From Actinomycetota bacterium (GTDB taxonomy: Bacteria; Actinomycetota; Acidimicrobiia; Acidimicrobiales; Iamiaceae), in contig JAFDWI010000267.1 of the NCBI GenBank assembly GCA_018268545.1, positions 1 to 6,424 of the forward strand: 6,424 nucleotides of DNA, in the 5' to 3' direction. The notes under the pieces are model-generated. The model was not told the origin of the DNA, searched no databases, and worked only from the letters and a program-made list of their open reading frames with translations. Of this stretch, positions 5,922 through 6,424 are shown piece after piece. Made by a program: the position numbers and the translations under genes. Positions within the stretch are counted from its first letter, which is position 1. Every line of letters begins with the position of its first letter.

Positions 5922-5952
5922 AGCTTACGCGCGTTTCTGACGCGCGTGTCAG
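5922..5952 (-). promoter_or_regulatory. Leaderless-type promoter of the amidohydrolase gene
   Basis: On the minus strand TAAGCT (5927-5922) matches the actinobacterial -10 consensus TAnnnT and is followed by 6 nt (GGGGAC) and then the ATG at 5915. That places the expected transcription start at or next to the start codon. A -35-like CTGACA (5952-5947, five of six matches to TTGACA) lies 19 nt upstream of the -10, slightly long. No Shine-Dalgarno fits in the gap. Confidence 0.5.
5937..5952. promoter_or_regulatory. Near-perfect 16-bp palindrome, candidate operator in the divergent promoter region
   Basis: CTGACGCGCGTGTCAG pairs with itself at 7 of 8 positions (arms CTGAC/GTCAG). It covers the -35-like element of the minus-strand promoter and lies upstream of the plus-strand -10. 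The self-complementary word ACGCGCGT occurs twice nearby, at 5927-5934 and 5940-5947, 13 bp apart, the second inside the palindrome. The position suits a repressor, for example of TetR or GntR type, controlling both genes. No regulator gene is in the window. Confidence 0.4.
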
Positions 5953-5973
5953 GTTTCTTCGCGATTCGCGGAC

Positions 5974-5979
5974 TAGCGT
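5974..5979 (+). promoter_or_regulatory. -10 box of a leaderless-type promoter for the right-edge gene
   Basis: TAGCGT matches TAnnnT and lies 7 nt before the ATG at 5987, the leaderless spacing. No good -35 is visible at 16-18 nt upstream, where GGTTTC (5952-5957) is only a weak candidate. No Shine-Dalgarno precedes the ATG. Confidence 0.45.
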
Positions 5980-5986
5980 CCCCGTC

Positions 5987-6424
5987 ATGATTCTGGACGG
6001 CTGGGTCAACGTGTTCCCTGAGCATTTCGCCGCCACGTTCGGGGCGAAGGCCTCGACCGCCGGGGTGCACGAGATGTTCGGGTCCGCGGTCACCGACGCA
6101 CAGCCTTTCGAGGCGACCCTCGGCGCGATGGACGCCGCGGGGGTCGACATGGGCGTGTTGGTGTGCGGCATGAAACCGGCGGCGAGTGCCCGCAAACGAG
6201 GCGAGATCCCGCCCGAGGACTGCTGCGTGATCGCCGATGAGCACCCGGGTCGTTTCCTCGTCGGTCCGACGATCGAGAAGGCCGCCAAGGTGCGTGCGAA
6301 CTGCGCCCGCATCCGCGAGCTCGCCGAACATCCCTCGGTCGCGATGATCCGCATCACGCCGCTCATGGAGCAGTACGAGCTGAACCACCGGCTCTACTAC
6401 CCCGTGTACCAGACGTGCGAGGAA
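5987..6424 (+). CDS. Second amidohydrolase-family protein, 5' part only (runs off the window)
   Basis: The frame from ATG 5987 is open for 146 codons to the window edge. It begins MILDGWVNVFPEHFAATFGA and contains ATLGAMDAAGVDMGVLVCG (about residues 43-61), then HPGRFLVGPTIE (86-97), SVAMIRITPL (117-126) and LYYPVYQTCEE (136-146). This order of barrel strands (start strand; 'x-MDxAGVD-x-GVLV'; 'HPGRF'; 'v-x-M-I-R-I'; 'YYPVY--C') matches Amidohydro_2 proteins. The usual His-x-His metal motif after the first strand is absent: the equivalent positions read Asp-Gly-Trp-Val-Asn. The gene is divergent from the amidohydrolase at 5915 and follows a leaderless-type -10. They are clearly different members of the family rather than recent duplicates. 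Substrate and activity are unknown, and the C-terminal catalytic Asp region lies outside the window. Confidence 0.8.
   Translation, partial: MILDGWVNVFPEHFAATFGAKASTAGVHEMFGSAVTDAQPFEATLGAMDAAGVDMGVLVCGMKPAASARKRGEIPPEDCCVIADEHPGRFLVGPTIEKAAKVRANCARIRELAEHPSVAMIRITPLMEQYELNHRLYYPVYQTCEE

Noticed and set aside
4734..5990. A 418-residue open frame on the plus strand
   Set aside because: It is the antisense shadow of the amidohydrolase at 4707-5915. The minus-strand reading has clear family motifs and this one has none.

Overview
The window is GC-rich and coding-dense. It carries an acyl-CoA dehydrogenase, an F420-type luciferase-like oxidoreductase and two Amidohydro_2-type proteins. Two start codons follow TAnnnT boxes at leaderless spacing. 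Together these suggest a high-GC actinobacterium, perhaps of the Acidimicrobiia (Ilumatobacter-like); that placement is inference from gene content and style, not from a marker gene.

Layout, left to right. Positions 1-229 hold no gene that I can support, but contain an imperfect direct repeat (1-52 and 145-196). Positions 230-3454 (minus) encode a 1074-residue protein made of two acyl-CoA dehydrogenase (ACAD) units in tandem, resembling the fused steroid-type enzymes (FadE34/ChsE3 class). It carries two large low-complexity insertions, one of which is a 12-residue minisatellite. Positions 3455-3683 are a divergent spacer with a perfect 17-bp-arm palindrome and four 13-bp tandem repeats. Positions 3684-4520 (plus) encode a 278-residue LLM-class oxidoreductase. 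Positions 4521-4706 separate convergent genes and hold a perfect 20-bp-arm hairpin. Positions 4707-5915 (minus) encode a 402-residue amidohydrolase-family protein. A compact 71-bp divergent spacer with two leaderless-type promoters and a near-perfect 16-bp palindrome follows. From 5987 a second amidohydrolase-family gene (plus) runs off the right edge.

The enzyme mix (acyl-CoA dehydrogenation, flavin/F420 redox, amidohydrolase-fold hydrolysis or decarboxylation) fits actinobacterial catabolism of lipids, steroids or aromatics. No substrate can be named from the sequence. The genes alternate in strand, so this is not one operon.

The most unusual signals are repeats. Two palindromes are each exactly 51 bp and share their ends, with compensating base changes in the arms. 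One lies between genes; the other sits in frame inside the ACAD coding sequence. The ACAD also carries an expanded acidic repeat in a helix-bundle loop of its first unit. I see no CRISPR array, tRNA, rRNA, transposase or phage gene.
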